A DNA stretch of 64,000 nt from Nannocystis sp. GTDB taxonomy: Bacteria > Myxococcota_A > Polyangia > Nannocystales > Nannocystaceae. Both the position numbers and the translations under genes were made by a program. Positions 17,508 to 25,143 of the stretch are shown here, in pieces. The stretch lies in contig JADJRG010000027.1 in assembly GCA_016712315.1 (NCBI GenBank), forward strand, positions 19,785 to 83,784. Reading direction: 5' to 3'. How positions within the stretch are numbered: position 1 is the first letter of the stretch; every line of letters starts with the position of its first letter. The notes under the pieces are model-generated. The model made no database searches, was not told the origin of the DNA, and worked only from the letters and a program-made list of their open reading frames with translations.

Positions 17508-18322
17508 TCAGGTGACCCTCGACGCCCGGGCGTTGTCTTCTTTGATCGCCCGGTAGGCGAGGTTGAGCTGGCGTTGCCGCTTCTCGCGTTCGAGGCGATC
17601 TTGGTCGCTATGGGCGCGGTCGGGGTGGTGGATGAGCGTGAGGCGGTGGTAGGCCTGTTTGAGCTGGGCGTCGGTGACGCTGCGGGGGACGCGGAGGATC
17701 GTGTAGGGGTCGGTGGACCAGAGGTGGTCGGTGGCGTCGGGGGGGTGGTGGCGGCGGCGGCGGTGGCGGTGGCGGTGGCGGTGGCGGTGGCGGCGGTCGA
17801 AAGCTCTGGGATCCGGGGACGAACCCGGCGCCGCGGAGCTGACGGCTGAGCTCGTCGGCGATATTCGCGCCGAGGGTTATCCGGAGCGCCTGGCCGGTGA
17901 ACTGGACGCCACTGCCCCATCGGTCGGTGACGAGGCGCTCGAGCACGGCGAGTACGCCGACGGCCATCACCGGCGCGTAGCTCGCGAGATCATCCGGCGG
18001 ATCCGCGTTGTGGTAGCCGACGAGTCGGCCGTTCCAAAAGAGATAGTAGCCGGGGTGGAGCCAGAGATCACTGAGACCGAGGCGGGAGAGCTCGTCGACG
18101 AGGTAGCTGCTGAGCGTGGGCGAGGCCTTCAGGAGGATGAGGGGGGGTCACGACGCCGACGCGGATCCGCAGGTGGTCCGCACGAAGTCGTTGGACTACG
18201 TACGATATCGGCGACTCGCCTTTGATGTTGCTGTAGACGAGGGCGACCCCAGGAGCGCGGAGGAAGGCGCCTAGATCGGCGGGGCCCAGCCGCCAGAATT
18301 GATCATCCGTTGCCCGGCTCAT
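17508..18322 (-). pseudogene. Thioredoxin-like plus DnaJ J-domain protein, two frame changes
   Basis: Reads as one protein of about 270 aa if two indels are repaired. Part 1 (from 18322, MSRATDDQFWRLGPADLG) and part 2 (LHPGYYLFWNGRLVGYHNAD) together resemble a thioredoxin-like fold without an obvious CxxC pair. A Pro-rich tract encoded by GGC/GGT repeats (17745-17800) follows, then a C-terminal J-domain, DPYTILRVPRSVTDAQLKQA with the HPD signature in IHHPDRAHSD. Frame changes fall at a G7 run (18141-18147) and in the repeat tract. J-domains stimulate Hsp70. The start overlaps the stop of the upstream gene (ATGA). Confidence 0.65.
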
Positions 18323-19386
18323 GCGCGCTCAACCTGGCGCGGCGAGCGGCCCTCGATCCGCTTCACGAGGGCGCGGAGGGCTCGGAGGTAGCTGTTCACG
18401 TTGGAGTTCTGTTTGGGTGTCCGTCTCTTGAGTAGATCGAGAGCGCCGTGGGCGACTTGTCGCGCGCGCTCGGTCTTGCCGCTCGAATAGAGGGTGTGGG
18501 CGAGGAGGCTGCTGACGTGGACGAGCTGATCTCCGCGGGCGGTGCTGCGGGACCCGTGGGTGATGGTGCGGGCGATCTCGTGGGCCTCCTCGAGCTTGGT
18601 GAGCCCGTCGTCTCGCGGGCTGAGCTCCGCTTGAGCGCATAGACAGGCGACGATCGTCTCGCCGGCCGTGCCGCTGGTGCCGTCCTTGGTGCCGTCCCAA
18701 TATCTCCGGCAGGTCAGTTCGATGTGCTTGAAGCTGGCGAGGGCCGCGGGGATGTCACCGCGTCTACGTGCCTCGTTGGCGCGGCTTACCTGAGCTCGGA
18801 GATCGAAGATCGGATCGGCCTTGGGAGCGGGCTCGTTGCGCTCGGGTTCGTTGCGCTCGGGTTCGGTGAGTGGGGCGGCTCGGAGGCGGGACTCTAGATC
18901 GGCGATCTTGACCTTGAGGGCCTGCTGGCGCGCCTCTGCGGCCTCTTGATGCGCGCTCAGCTCACGCTCGAGAGCTTCGAGCGTGGCGTGTGATTCGGCG
19001 GCTTGCTCGGTCTCGCTCTCAGCTTGGTCGTTGGGGGTGGTCTCAGTGGGTGGCTCGGGGGTTGTCTCCGGCGGCGGCTCGGTGGTTGTCTCCGGCGGCG
19101 GCTCGGGGGTTGTCTCCGCTTGTGCGCCACGCGCGGAAGCGCTGGCGGCGGCGGGTTCTTGATCGTGGCCGCCGCTGTCGGACTCGGGCCCGTCGGTGAA
19201 CAGATCTTCGAGATCCGAGTCGTCGTAGGGGCTCTGTTCGCCGGCGAGGTCACGCACGAGTAGATCGGCGAGGAGAGGCAGCCGCTGCCGGTGAAGCCTG
19301 CGTACCTCAGCCCGTTGGGTGAGGGCGACGTCCGCGGCCTGAAGGGCGAGACGCGCGAAGTAGAGGAGCTGTTCTTCTTGTTTCAT
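18319..19386 (-). CDS. Coiled-coil / TPR-like protein, 355 aa
   Basis: N-terminal helical 50 residues, then an acidic and Pro/Thr/Glu-rich linker with repeats of PPPETTPEPP type, then a coiled coil (ALERELSAHQEAAEARQQAL) and a C-terminal TPR-like helical region (ARQVAHGALDLLKRRTP). No enzyme motif. It lies third in a four-gene operon (HTH/coil, membrane protein, this gene, thioredoxin-like/J protein). Role unknown; architecture suggests a scaffold. Not present in the related locus at 47-49 kb. Confidence 0.65.
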   Translation of the reverse strand: MKQEEQLLYFARLALQAADVALTQRAEVRRLHRQRLPLLADLLVRDLAGEQSPYDDSDLEDLFTDGPESDSGGHDQEPAAASASARGAQAETTPEPPPETTTEPPPETTPEPPTETTPNDQAESETEQAAESHATLEALERELSAHQEAAEARQQALKVKIADLESRLRAAPLTEPERNEPERNEPAPKADPIFDLRAQVSRANEARRRGDIPAALASFKHIELTCRRYWDGTKDGTSGTAGETIVACLCAQAELSPRDDGLTKLEEAHEIARTITHGSRSTARGDQLVHVSSLLAHTLYSSGKTERARQVAHGALDLLKRRTPKQNSNVNSYLRALRALVKRIEGRSPRQVERA

Positions 19387-19410
19387 CGGTCATCCGCCGC
19401 GACCACGAGG

Positions 19411-19857
19411 TCAGCTTCGACGATAGCCCTCGACGAGGGCCCCCGCGCTGAACATGAGGCCGCCCAGCCCCAAGCTGTTTCGGGCGGTGAGGGTGTCTTT
19501 GAGCGCGAAGCCCGGGATGATCCCGGCGATCCCGGCGAGCGAGATCAGCGGAAAGCGGCCGATGTTCGCCCGCTTCAAGGGCGCGGTGATGCGGCTGCTG
19601 ATGGTGCCGAGTATGAGACCGCTGATGGCCGAGGCGCCGAGGATGAGGTTGTCGACCCACGAGCCCTTGATCTCGGCCTGGATCGCGGACAGGAACGCGT
19701 CCGGGGTCTTGGCCGTGTTCAAGAGCCTCATCGCGATCGCGTAGCGCTCGTGCGCCCGGATCTCCTTGGCGACGACCTTCAAGATCTCGAGGACGTACTG
19801 CTTCGCGGCTTCCTCTTGGGTTAGCGTGAGATCGACTGAATTTCCGGTGCCATTCAT
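19411..19857 (-). CDS. Small multi-span membrane protein, cassette copy 1
   Basis: 148 aa. Soluble helical N-terminus (TQEEAAKQYVLEILKVVAKE), then three hydrophobic segments at about residues 70-88 (LILGASAISGLILGTIS), 102-120 (LISLAGIAGIIPGFAL) and 127-143 (SLGLGGLMFSAGALVEG). The paralogue at 47066-47494 shares the TQEEAA start, spacing and the NSLGLGGLMFSAGA / NSLSLGGLMFSAGA ending. The gene overlaps the upstream HTH/coiled-coil gene by ATGA in both loci. Family not recognised; size and topology recall holins or small channel proteins, but that is only a resemblance. Confidence 0.7.
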   Translation of the reverse strand: MNGTGNSVDLTLTQEEAAKQYVLEILKVVAKEIRAHERYAIAMRLLNTAKTPDAFLSAIQAEIKGSWVDNLILGASAISGLILGTISSRITAPLKRANIGRFPLISLAGIAGIIPGFALKDTLTARNSLGLGGLMFSAGALVEGYRRS

Positions 19858-21422
19858 TTCTGTACCTCGAGGTGCTGTAGGAGCGCCTTGATGGCGCTGT
19901 GGATGAGTCCTGTGTGATCTGGCTGGTTCATCATCTGGAGGGTGCGCTCGATGAGCTGCTGGTGCTTGCCCATGGTCGAGGAGCGGTTCTCGTTGAACTC
20001 GGCGCGCTCCTGGTCAAAGGCCCGACGATTCTCCTCGAGGGCGCGCTGCCCCTTGTCGAGCTCGGTTCGGGCGTCCTTGAGCTCACGATCGGCGTCGCGG
20101 CGCATGTCCTTGAGCTCTCTCTCGACGTCACGGCGCTGCTCAGCGAGCTCGCGCTCGGCCTGGCGTCGGCGATCGAGGATCTCTTTGTTGGCGTCGGCGA
20201 GCTGTCGCTCGGCGTCGCGGATCTTGGCCGACGCGTCCCTCTCGGCGTCACGGATCTTGTCGGCGGCGGTCCTCTCGGCGTCGGCGATGAGCCGGGCGAC
20301 GGTTTGTTGGGCGGACGACTCCGAGGCCTCGAGGGCGCGCTCCCGGCGATGGAGATCGTGCTTACGCGCGCGCACTTTGGCCTGCTCCGCTCGCATCTGG
20401 GGGGCGTGCTCGTCGAGCTGCCGCTGGGTCTCGCGTTGGCGCTGCTCTTGGGCGGCGAGCTCTCGCCGCTTCTCCTCGATGCTTCGATCGTGCTCGGCGC
20501 GGGCGGCGAGCTCCTGAGCGGCATCCTGTTTGGCGAGGCGCTGAGCCTCGGCGAGCTCGTGAGCCTGCGTCTGGCGGCGTAATTGGCTCATGGTCGTGAT
20601 GATGGCGCCGGAATAGGGCTGGCCGTCGACGCGCACCTCAGCCCCATCCATACGGTCGAAGGCGCGTATGAGCGCCTCGCCGACGGCGCCCGCGGGGACC
20701 TCGCTGGTGAATCGATCATCCCCGATGATCCACTCAATCTTCGCCGTTCGCTCGAACTTCTCGGCTAACCCGACCATTCGCACCTCGTTCAGGATCCCAT
20801 GGCTAACCGCTCCGGGATGAGTTGAAAAGTCCCTATTTTCGCGCATGTCGCAGATACTTTTAGAAGCAGGCGCGATCTGTCGATCAAGGAGTGGTTCGTG
20901 CGCGGTTTGTGGATCTGGGATCGGCGGAGCTGGGGGATCCTGATCGCATAGATCGCGCGCCTCGGCGAGCGATGCGCGGTTTGTGCAATTAGGATCGCTG
21001 GACGATAACGCTCGATCGGAGGGGGGATCCTCGACCGGAGCGGCGCCGATCGCCAGCGCGAGGGCAGGATCGGAGGTGGTGGCCCTCAAGACCCGCTCGG
21101 GGGCGATACACTGGACCCACGTACACGCGTGTTCGAGGCTCAGGCCGCGTCGCCGCGCCATAAAATGGCGGCGTGTACCCGCAGCGACCGAGCGCTTGAG
21201 CGCGTGCATCGGCGCTGAAGACGCAGATCTGGTGGCGGGAATGAGCACCCCTTGGAGCTCGTCAAGGCCGCTCCAGGTGGGGCAGAGGCCGAGATCCTTG
21301 AGGATCGCGAGCGCCTTGTCCACGCGCAGCACCTCGATGAAGACGAGGCGCTTGGGCTGGAGACGGCACACCAGCCCCCAGAAGGCGGCGCTGTTGGGGA
21401 TGCGGACCTCCCATGACGTCAT
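19854..21422 (-). CDS. HTH-like domain plus long coiled-coil protein, cassette copy 1
   Basis: 522 aa. Residues 1-110 contain LRVDKALAILKDLGLCPTWS and the RRGLSLEHACTWVQ motif, also found in the 186-aa protein at 48383; the latter part reads like an Xre-type HTH. A variable linker follows, then a small domain around 215-275 (FERTAKIEWIIGDDRFTSEV). Residues about 285-500 are an almost unbroken Ala/Glu/Arg/Gln coiled coil (DAERDASAKIRDAERQLADA). The Ile/Leu-rich end would lie near the membrane if it pairs with the next gene product. In the second locus the HTH part and the coil are separate genes. ATGA overlap with the membrane-protein gene. Confidence 0.7.
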   Translation of the reverse strand: MTSWEVRIPNSAAFWGLVCRLQPKRLVFIEVLRVDKALAILKDLGLCPTWSGLDELQGVLIPATRSASSAPMHALKRSVAAGTRRHFMARRRGLSLEHACTWVQCIAPERVLRATTSDPALALAIGAAPVEDPPSDRALSSSDPNCTNRASLAEARDLCDQDPPAPPIPDPQTAHEPLLDRQIAPASKSICDMRENRDFSTHPGAVSHGILNEVRMVGLAEKFERTAKIEWIIGDDRFTSEVPAGAVGEALIRAFDRMDGAEVRVDGQPYSGAIITTMSQLRRQTQAHELAEAQRLAKQDAAQELAARAEHDRSIEEKRRELAAQEQRQRETQRQLDEHAPQMRAEQAKVRARKHDLHRRERALEASESSAQQTVARLIADAERTAADKIRDAERDASAKIRDAERQLADANKEILDRRRQAERELAEQRRDVERELKDMRRDADRELKDARTELDKGQRALEENRRAFDQERAEFNENRSSTMGKHQQLIERTLQMMNQPDHTGLIHSAIKALLQHLEVQK

Positions 21423-21465
21423 CGATGGAGGATCTCATTGCCTGTGGGAGATTCAAGAAGATTTT

Positions 21466-21558
21466 GTTCGGTGATTTTCGAGCCTGTATGCGCGCGGTTT
21501 ATACGATCAGGAGCGTACTGATCGCATCAACCGCGCGTCAACTAGCGCTTCGCACGAA
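21466..21558 (+). repeat. Inverted repeat, left arm
   Basis: Reads GTTCGGTGATTTTCGAGCCT onward; pairs with 22097-22188. About seven differences, one of them a 1-base indel. Confidence 0.85.
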
Positions 21559-22096
21559 TGAGCCTCGATGCGTCGCGCGCAGGCGCGCAGCGCAAGTGGT
21601 TGCTGGAGAGCTCTGGCCTCCGGCGCTCGCCGTCGTGCGCTCGCCGGGCGGCGTGGTGGCCCACGTCGTCATCGTCTGGTCGCACTCCGCCGGCTTCGTA
21701 GAAGCTCATGGACCCCACGGTGGGCCGCGGGTGGCCCGCCGCGAGGCCTTCCACCGCCTGGTCATCCGCCGCATGCCGGTGCCGGCCGGGGCCGTGCGCG
21801 AGGTGGCTCGGCTCGCGCGAGTTCACGCGCCCGATGCGCTACGGCGCGCGCTCGGGGTCCGTGGCGGGCGCGCGGGCGCGCGGCTCATCCGTGCCGTGCG
21901 CGCGGGGGCGCGGCTCGTCAGCGATCTGCTCCGAGCCTCGCTCGAAATCTCGCCTCCAATCTCCAGGCCGACGAATTACGGCGGCCCGGTGGCCCCATCG
22001 GCTCCGAGTTCGAACCAGTTCGCGCTCGTTTTTGAGGCGAAAGTTCGACCTTCAAGCAACGGCGCGGCGTGCTCGCGCGCGACGGTGCGCGGCGGG

Positions 22097-22188
22097 TTCG
22101 TGCGAAGCGCTGTTGAGGCGCGGTTGATGCGATCAGTACGCTCCTGAGCGTATAAGTCGCGCGCATGCAGGCTCGAAAATCGCCGAAC
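22097..22188 (-). repeat. Inverted repeat, right arm
   Basis: Reverse complement of the left arm; ends CGCCGAAC at 22188. Confidence 0.85.
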
Positions 22189-22309
22189 GAATTCTCCGCC
22201 TGCTCCGCGCGTCCGTTGAGGTAGACGTCGACGCAGGTGGTGCGTACGGGCGGCTAGCGCGCGCGGGTCCGAGGGCTCTTCCGCTCTGCCTGGGACCTCG
22301 CGGAGCGAG

Positions 22310-22831
22310 CTAGAGCGGAGGGGCGAGCTGGACGGCGCAGCGCCACTCGGCGCCGTCCTCGGCGCTGCGCGAGCTGGCAGCGCTGCGCGCCTCGGGGGCG
22401 CTGAGGACGGCGGCTTGCTCACCCTCCGCGAGGAGGATCTGCTCCCAGCGCTCATCGGCGCGCTCGACCGTGAGCCGTAGCGCGCGCGCGCGAGCTCGGA
22501 GGCCCTTGTCGCCGATGCGCGTGAGGGCGCGGAGCGGGTCGATCCCTGCGGTGACCTGGCGGAGGACGGTGTCGGCGAGCCAGAGCGGCTCGAGCTCGGG
22601 GCACCGGAGCTCGACGACGCGGAGCTGAAGCGGCCCCCAGCGACGCGCGAGCTCGCCCTCGATCCGGCGCAGCGTCGCGCCCTGGCGGCCGATCAAGAGG
22701 CCAGGTCGTTCGAGGTGGACAACGACGACCGGCTCGGCGGCGGCTTGGACGTCGACGCGGACGATCCCGGCGTCCGGGGAGTTGGCGCGCAAGTGGGCGA
22801 GGATCGCGGCGGGGAGGGCTTGCAGATCCAT
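22310..22831 (-). CDS. KH-domain protein resembling the ribosomal protein S3 KH domain
   Basis: 173 aa, ATG at 22831 with GGAG 8 bases upstream. The core, VVVHLERPGLLIGRQGATLR with RVVELRCPELEPLWLADTVL, matches the type II KH fold of S3: strand, GxxG loop (IGRQG), helices, and the 'PELxxxxxADxxxxQ' helix. The GxxG loop is the RNA contact. The N-terminus is a short helix (LQALPAAILAHLRANSPDAG) and the C-terminal 60 residues are charged and unassigned. It is too short and too divergent to be S3 itself and lies in accessory DNA, so it is a candidate RNA-binding protein of unknown role. Confidence 0.65.
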   Translation of the reverse strand: MDLQALPAAILAHLRANSPDAGIVRVDVQAAAEPVVVVHLERPGLLIGRQGATLRRIEGELARRWGPLQLRVVELRCPELEPLWLADTVLRQVTAGIDPLRALTRIGDKGLRARARALRLTVERADERWEQILLAEGEQAAVLSAPEARSAASSRSAEDGAEWRCAVQLAPPL

Positions 22832-23059
22832 GCTCTCGTCTCCGAGCGTGACACTACGCGATCCTGACGGGCGATCCAAGGGGCGCACGGCGGGGGTCCC
22901 GGGGCCCGGAGGACGACCCTGGCCCCGTCGACCACGTCGGCGTCGAGGCCGTGAGGGAGCATGGCGCCGACGAGCGCGGGACCGGTCTTGCCGACTCGCG
23001 GGGATAGCGCTGAGCCTGCGCCCGCACGGCAGATCCTGCACGGGACCTCAACGCGCCTT

Positions 23060-23430
23060 GCCGCGGGCGGCCGGCGTCCCAACCACCTTCTTCTACGAGA
23101 CCGCCGAGGGCGTCACCCAAGCGATCGCCCTCGTCGAGCTGGCCCGCGCCGGCTGGGCCGGGGGTCGATCAAGGTCGAGATGGTCGGGAAGATCGACGCC
23201 TCGGTCTTGCCGGCGGTCGGGGCGAGGATGACGGCGTTGTGGCCGGCGAGTAGCGCCTCGCCGGCGAGCTCCTACTCCGGGCGCGGGGAGGCTCAGCACC
23301 CCATGCGCCATCCAGCGGAAGCTCCGGCTGCGACGGAGTACTTCCAGGCTCATCGGCGTCGCGAAGAGATCTCTCCCCAAGTAGGGCAGTATCGTCCGTT
23401 ATCAGGCCGTATGAGCGATTCATGAGGTCA
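23060..23430. pseudogene. Scraps of an Lhr-like helicase on both strands
   Basis: On the + strand, about 23075-23165, TTFFYETAEGVTQAIALVEL follows where helicase motif VI should be; it matches TTFFCETDEGVLRAIALVEL at 58.4 kb. On the - strand, about 23170-23290, LLAGHNAVILAPTAGKTEAS contains a Walker A (APTAGKTE) of the same class of helicase. Two parts of one protein now point in opposite directions with nothing between them. Remnant of a rearranged gene, not functional. Confidence 0.55.
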
Positions 23431-23494
23431 TCATCAGATGAAGAACATGGCGGTCACGGGCAACCTCAGTTCGGGGGAGACCCCGAGGGAACAC

Positions 23495-23668
23495 ATGACC
23501 AAGAATTCAGACCAGAAGCAGCGCGACCATCACTCCGACATCCAGAACCCCAACCGGGGAACCCCGGGAACGAACATCTCTTGGGACAAGGCTCAGGGAA
23601 ACCGTGGGAAGCAACTCGACCCCAGCAGGCGTAGGGATGAGCCGACGCAAGGTGCTAAGAAGACGTGA
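23495..23668 (+). CDS. Small hydrophilic protein, 57 aa
   Basis: ATG at 23495 behind GAGGG; the ATG at 23438 is an alternative giving 76 aa. Rich in Asn, Gln, Asp, Arg and Pro with two similar short stretches (HHSDIQNPN and NRGKQLDPS), a pattern seen in short Asn-Pro-rich proteins of unknown function. A strong terminator follows directly, which supports a real transcription unit. Confidence 0.45.
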   Translation: MTKNSDQKQRDHHSDIQNPNRGTPGTNISWDKAQGNRGKQLDPSRRRDEPTQGAKKT

Positions 23669-23671
23669 GTC

Positions 23672-23708
23672 GTAGGGGGCGCGGCTACGGCCGCGCCCCC
23701 TACCTTTA
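23672..23708 (+). terminator. Strong intrinsic terminator
   Basis: Perfect 14-bp stem GTAGGGGGCGCGGC/GCCGCGCCCCCTAC with a TACG loop, then CTTTAAT. Separates the small protein gene from the regulator gene. Confidence 0.8.
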
Positions 23709-23722
23709 ATGAGGACTTCCAC

Positions 23723-24490
23723 ATGAATGAGGAACAGTCGAAATCGAAAAAATTCAGGCAGAGCCGTGAACTGGTCAGGATCGCGCGCGACGCCGGCATG
23801 ACCCAGGATGACATCGCCAAACGCTGCCGCACGACCCAGAGCACTGTGAGCAACTGGCTCAACGGGAAGACCAAGGGGACAGAGCAACAACTCAAGCCTC
23901 TGCTGGACCTGTTTGGCTCCCGTCTTCGGCGGGAGACGTCGAGGACCTACCTGCTCACCCCGAAGTCATCAGACAGGGGCGTCGACATGCAGGTCGTGCA
24001 AGGTCGCATCGTCCTTCGGCATGTGTTCGTCACCCCGAAGCTACGTTCGGATACTCCCGCTGAGTGTGTGGAGGACTTTGCCAAGAAGCGCCCGATGCGA
24101 ATTCTCCAGTTCGTCGCCACATCGAGGTGGATCCTACATGAGGTCGCTGGAAGCCAGTTTGTGTTGGTTCGGCAGACGCGGAGAGTCTGGTCCGAGGGGA
24201 CGGAACAGGTCTGGTCTTTGCGGATAGACACGTTCGGCCGAACCATCTACGACTCTCGCGTGATGGGTGAGTTACAGCGCGATCCATGGCTCCGGTGCGC
24301 AGATGACTCCGCGCGCTGGTATTCGGTCATACACGAGCCTCAGAGCGTCAGTACGCTGTTGAACTTCGTCGACGCGTACAAGTTTGAAACCGAGGATGAC
24401 TCCCTCACCGCTCGCTTTTTGGTCCGCAAGGCACTCCATGAGCACGGTCACACCGTGCCTGGGCTTGCCAAGCCGAATGAACCCGAGTAA
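23723..24490 (+). CDS. Xre/Cro-type HTH regulator with unknown C-terminal domain
   Basis: 255 aa. Residues 12-55 are an Xre HTH: IARDAGMTQDDIAKRCRTTQ then STVSNWLNGKTKGTEQQLKP. Residues 80-235 form a beta-rich domain (SRWILHEVAGSQFVLVRQTR) that I do not recognise; it is not the WYL domain of BrxR regulators. Lower GC than the neighbours. It is the nearest regulator upstream of the BREX operon and could control it or the inverted repeat at 24559, but no direct evidence is visible. Intact. Confidence 0.7.
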   Translation: MNEEQSKSKKFRQSRELVRIARDAGMTQDDIAKRCRTTQSTVSNWLNGKTKGTEQQLKPLLDLFGSRLRRETSRTYLLTPKSSDRGVDMQVVQGRIVLRHVFVTPKLRSDTPAECVEDFAKKRPMRILQFVATSRWILHEVAGSQFVLVRQTRRVWSEGTEQVWSLRIDTFGRTIYDSRVMGELQRDPWLRCADDSARWYSVIHEPQSVSTLLNFVDAYKFETEDDSLTARFLVRKALHEHGHTVPGLAKPNEPE

Positions 24491-24558
24491 GGTAGTCCTT
24501 CCCAACCAGCAAAAAACAAGAACAACGCGTACCGGCCCAAGGCCGATTACGACCCGCA

Positions 24559-24580
24559 TACATGCAAACACGTGCATGTA
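24559..24580. promoter_or_regulatory. Perfect inverted repeat, possible operator
   Basis: TACATGCA, 6-base spacer, TGCATGTA. Lies 69 bases after the Xre-type regulator gene and at the start of the small open frame 24572-24796. Size and symmetry suit a dimeric HTH protein. Confidence 0.5.
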
Positions 24581-24796
24581 ATCTCTCTCCCCAATGATGG
24601 GGTGCCCCCGGCAGACAGACTCGCGCGACCGAAAGTCAGCGAGCGACTTGTCCGGGCGCAGAGAGGCGCTGATCTGCCGACCATCACGCGGACTCTCCCT
24701 GTGTGGGAGACCCCGCTGATGACTCGGCGCCAGTGGTTCAAAAAGGGAGCGGTTGGGGTCAGCGACGAGTTGGCCATCCGCTCGCACAAGGGTTAG
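24572..24796 (+). CDS. Possible small protein, 74 aa
   Basis: Open frame from GTG at 24572, Arg/Lys-rich (RARPKVSERLVRAQRGADLP context and TRRQWFKKG). No domain recognised and no good ribosome binding site. Its only support is the intrinsic terminator starting 9 bases after its stop. It may instead be an untranslated RNA ending at that terminator. Confidence 0.3.
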   Translation: MHVISLPNDGVPPADRLARPKVSERLVRAQRGADLPTITRTLPVWETPLMTRRQWFKKGAVGVSDELAIRSHKG

Positions 24797-24804
24797 GGGT
24801 GGGT

Positions 24805-24850
24805 CGAGCCCGGTGCCTCTCGGATACGAGACGCACCGGGCTCATTTTCT
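24805..24850 (+). terminator. Intrinsic terminator
   Basis: GAGCCCGGTGC ... GCACCGGGCTC, perfect 11-bp stem, followed by ATTTTCTTC. Insulates the BREX operon from upstream transcription. Confidence 0.8.
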
Positions 24851-25143
24851 TCGACGGGAGATCGGAGATCGCGTCGCCGTCACCCGGGTCTCTACGCGCT
24901 CCACGCGCTCCACGCGCCCTCTCTCGGCAACCCCATGCCGGCGAGATCTCCTCCGCGCGATGTGCGTGACTTCGCCCACAATGGCTTCACAGCAAGTTCA
25001 ATAGCCACGACGGCCCCGTCTGGATCGGGCTCAGGGGGAGGAGCGGGTGGTCGGAAGGGGGCGGAGTCTCAGGCGATTCACGTCCGCATCAGGCCGACGT
25101 GATAGCCTCCCGCTCCGCACGGCGATCGAGCCATGGAGTGGTG
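24851..25143. other. Non-coding leader region of the BREX operon
   Basis: About 290 bases between the terminator and brxA. Contains a triple GCGCTCCAC-type repeat near 24896-24920. No gene seen. The BREX promoter must be here or be internal; no clear -35/-10 pair was identified. Confidence 0.4.

Larger units (their letters stand above)
21466..22188. mobile_element. 0.72-kb element bounded by 93-bp inverted repeats
   Basis: Left arm 21466-21558 and right arm 22097-22188 are inverted copies, about 93 percent identical by eye. Each arm has an internal hairpin (GCGCGGTT ... AACCGCGC, 19-bp stem with 2 mismatches). The interior holds one open frame on the + strand (about 21570-22030), Arg/Ala-rich, with GGVVAHVVIVWSHSAGFVEA; no transposase motif. 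Could be a non-autonomous transposon, an invertible segment, or a duplicated promoter pair. It separates integrative module 1 from the KH gene. Confidence 0.65.

Noticed and set aside
17745..17800. Trinucleotide GGC/GGT repeat as an independent regulatory repeat
   Set aside because: It encodes the Pro-rich linker of the J-domain protein; low complexity is enough to explain it.
21466..21558. Integron attC sites in the inverted-repeat arms
   Set aside because: The palindromes lack the GTTRRRY/RYYYAAC core sites and no integron integrase is present.
23723..24490. BrxR-type BREX regulator
   Set aside because: It has an Xre HTH but no WYL domain; only proximity links it to BREX.
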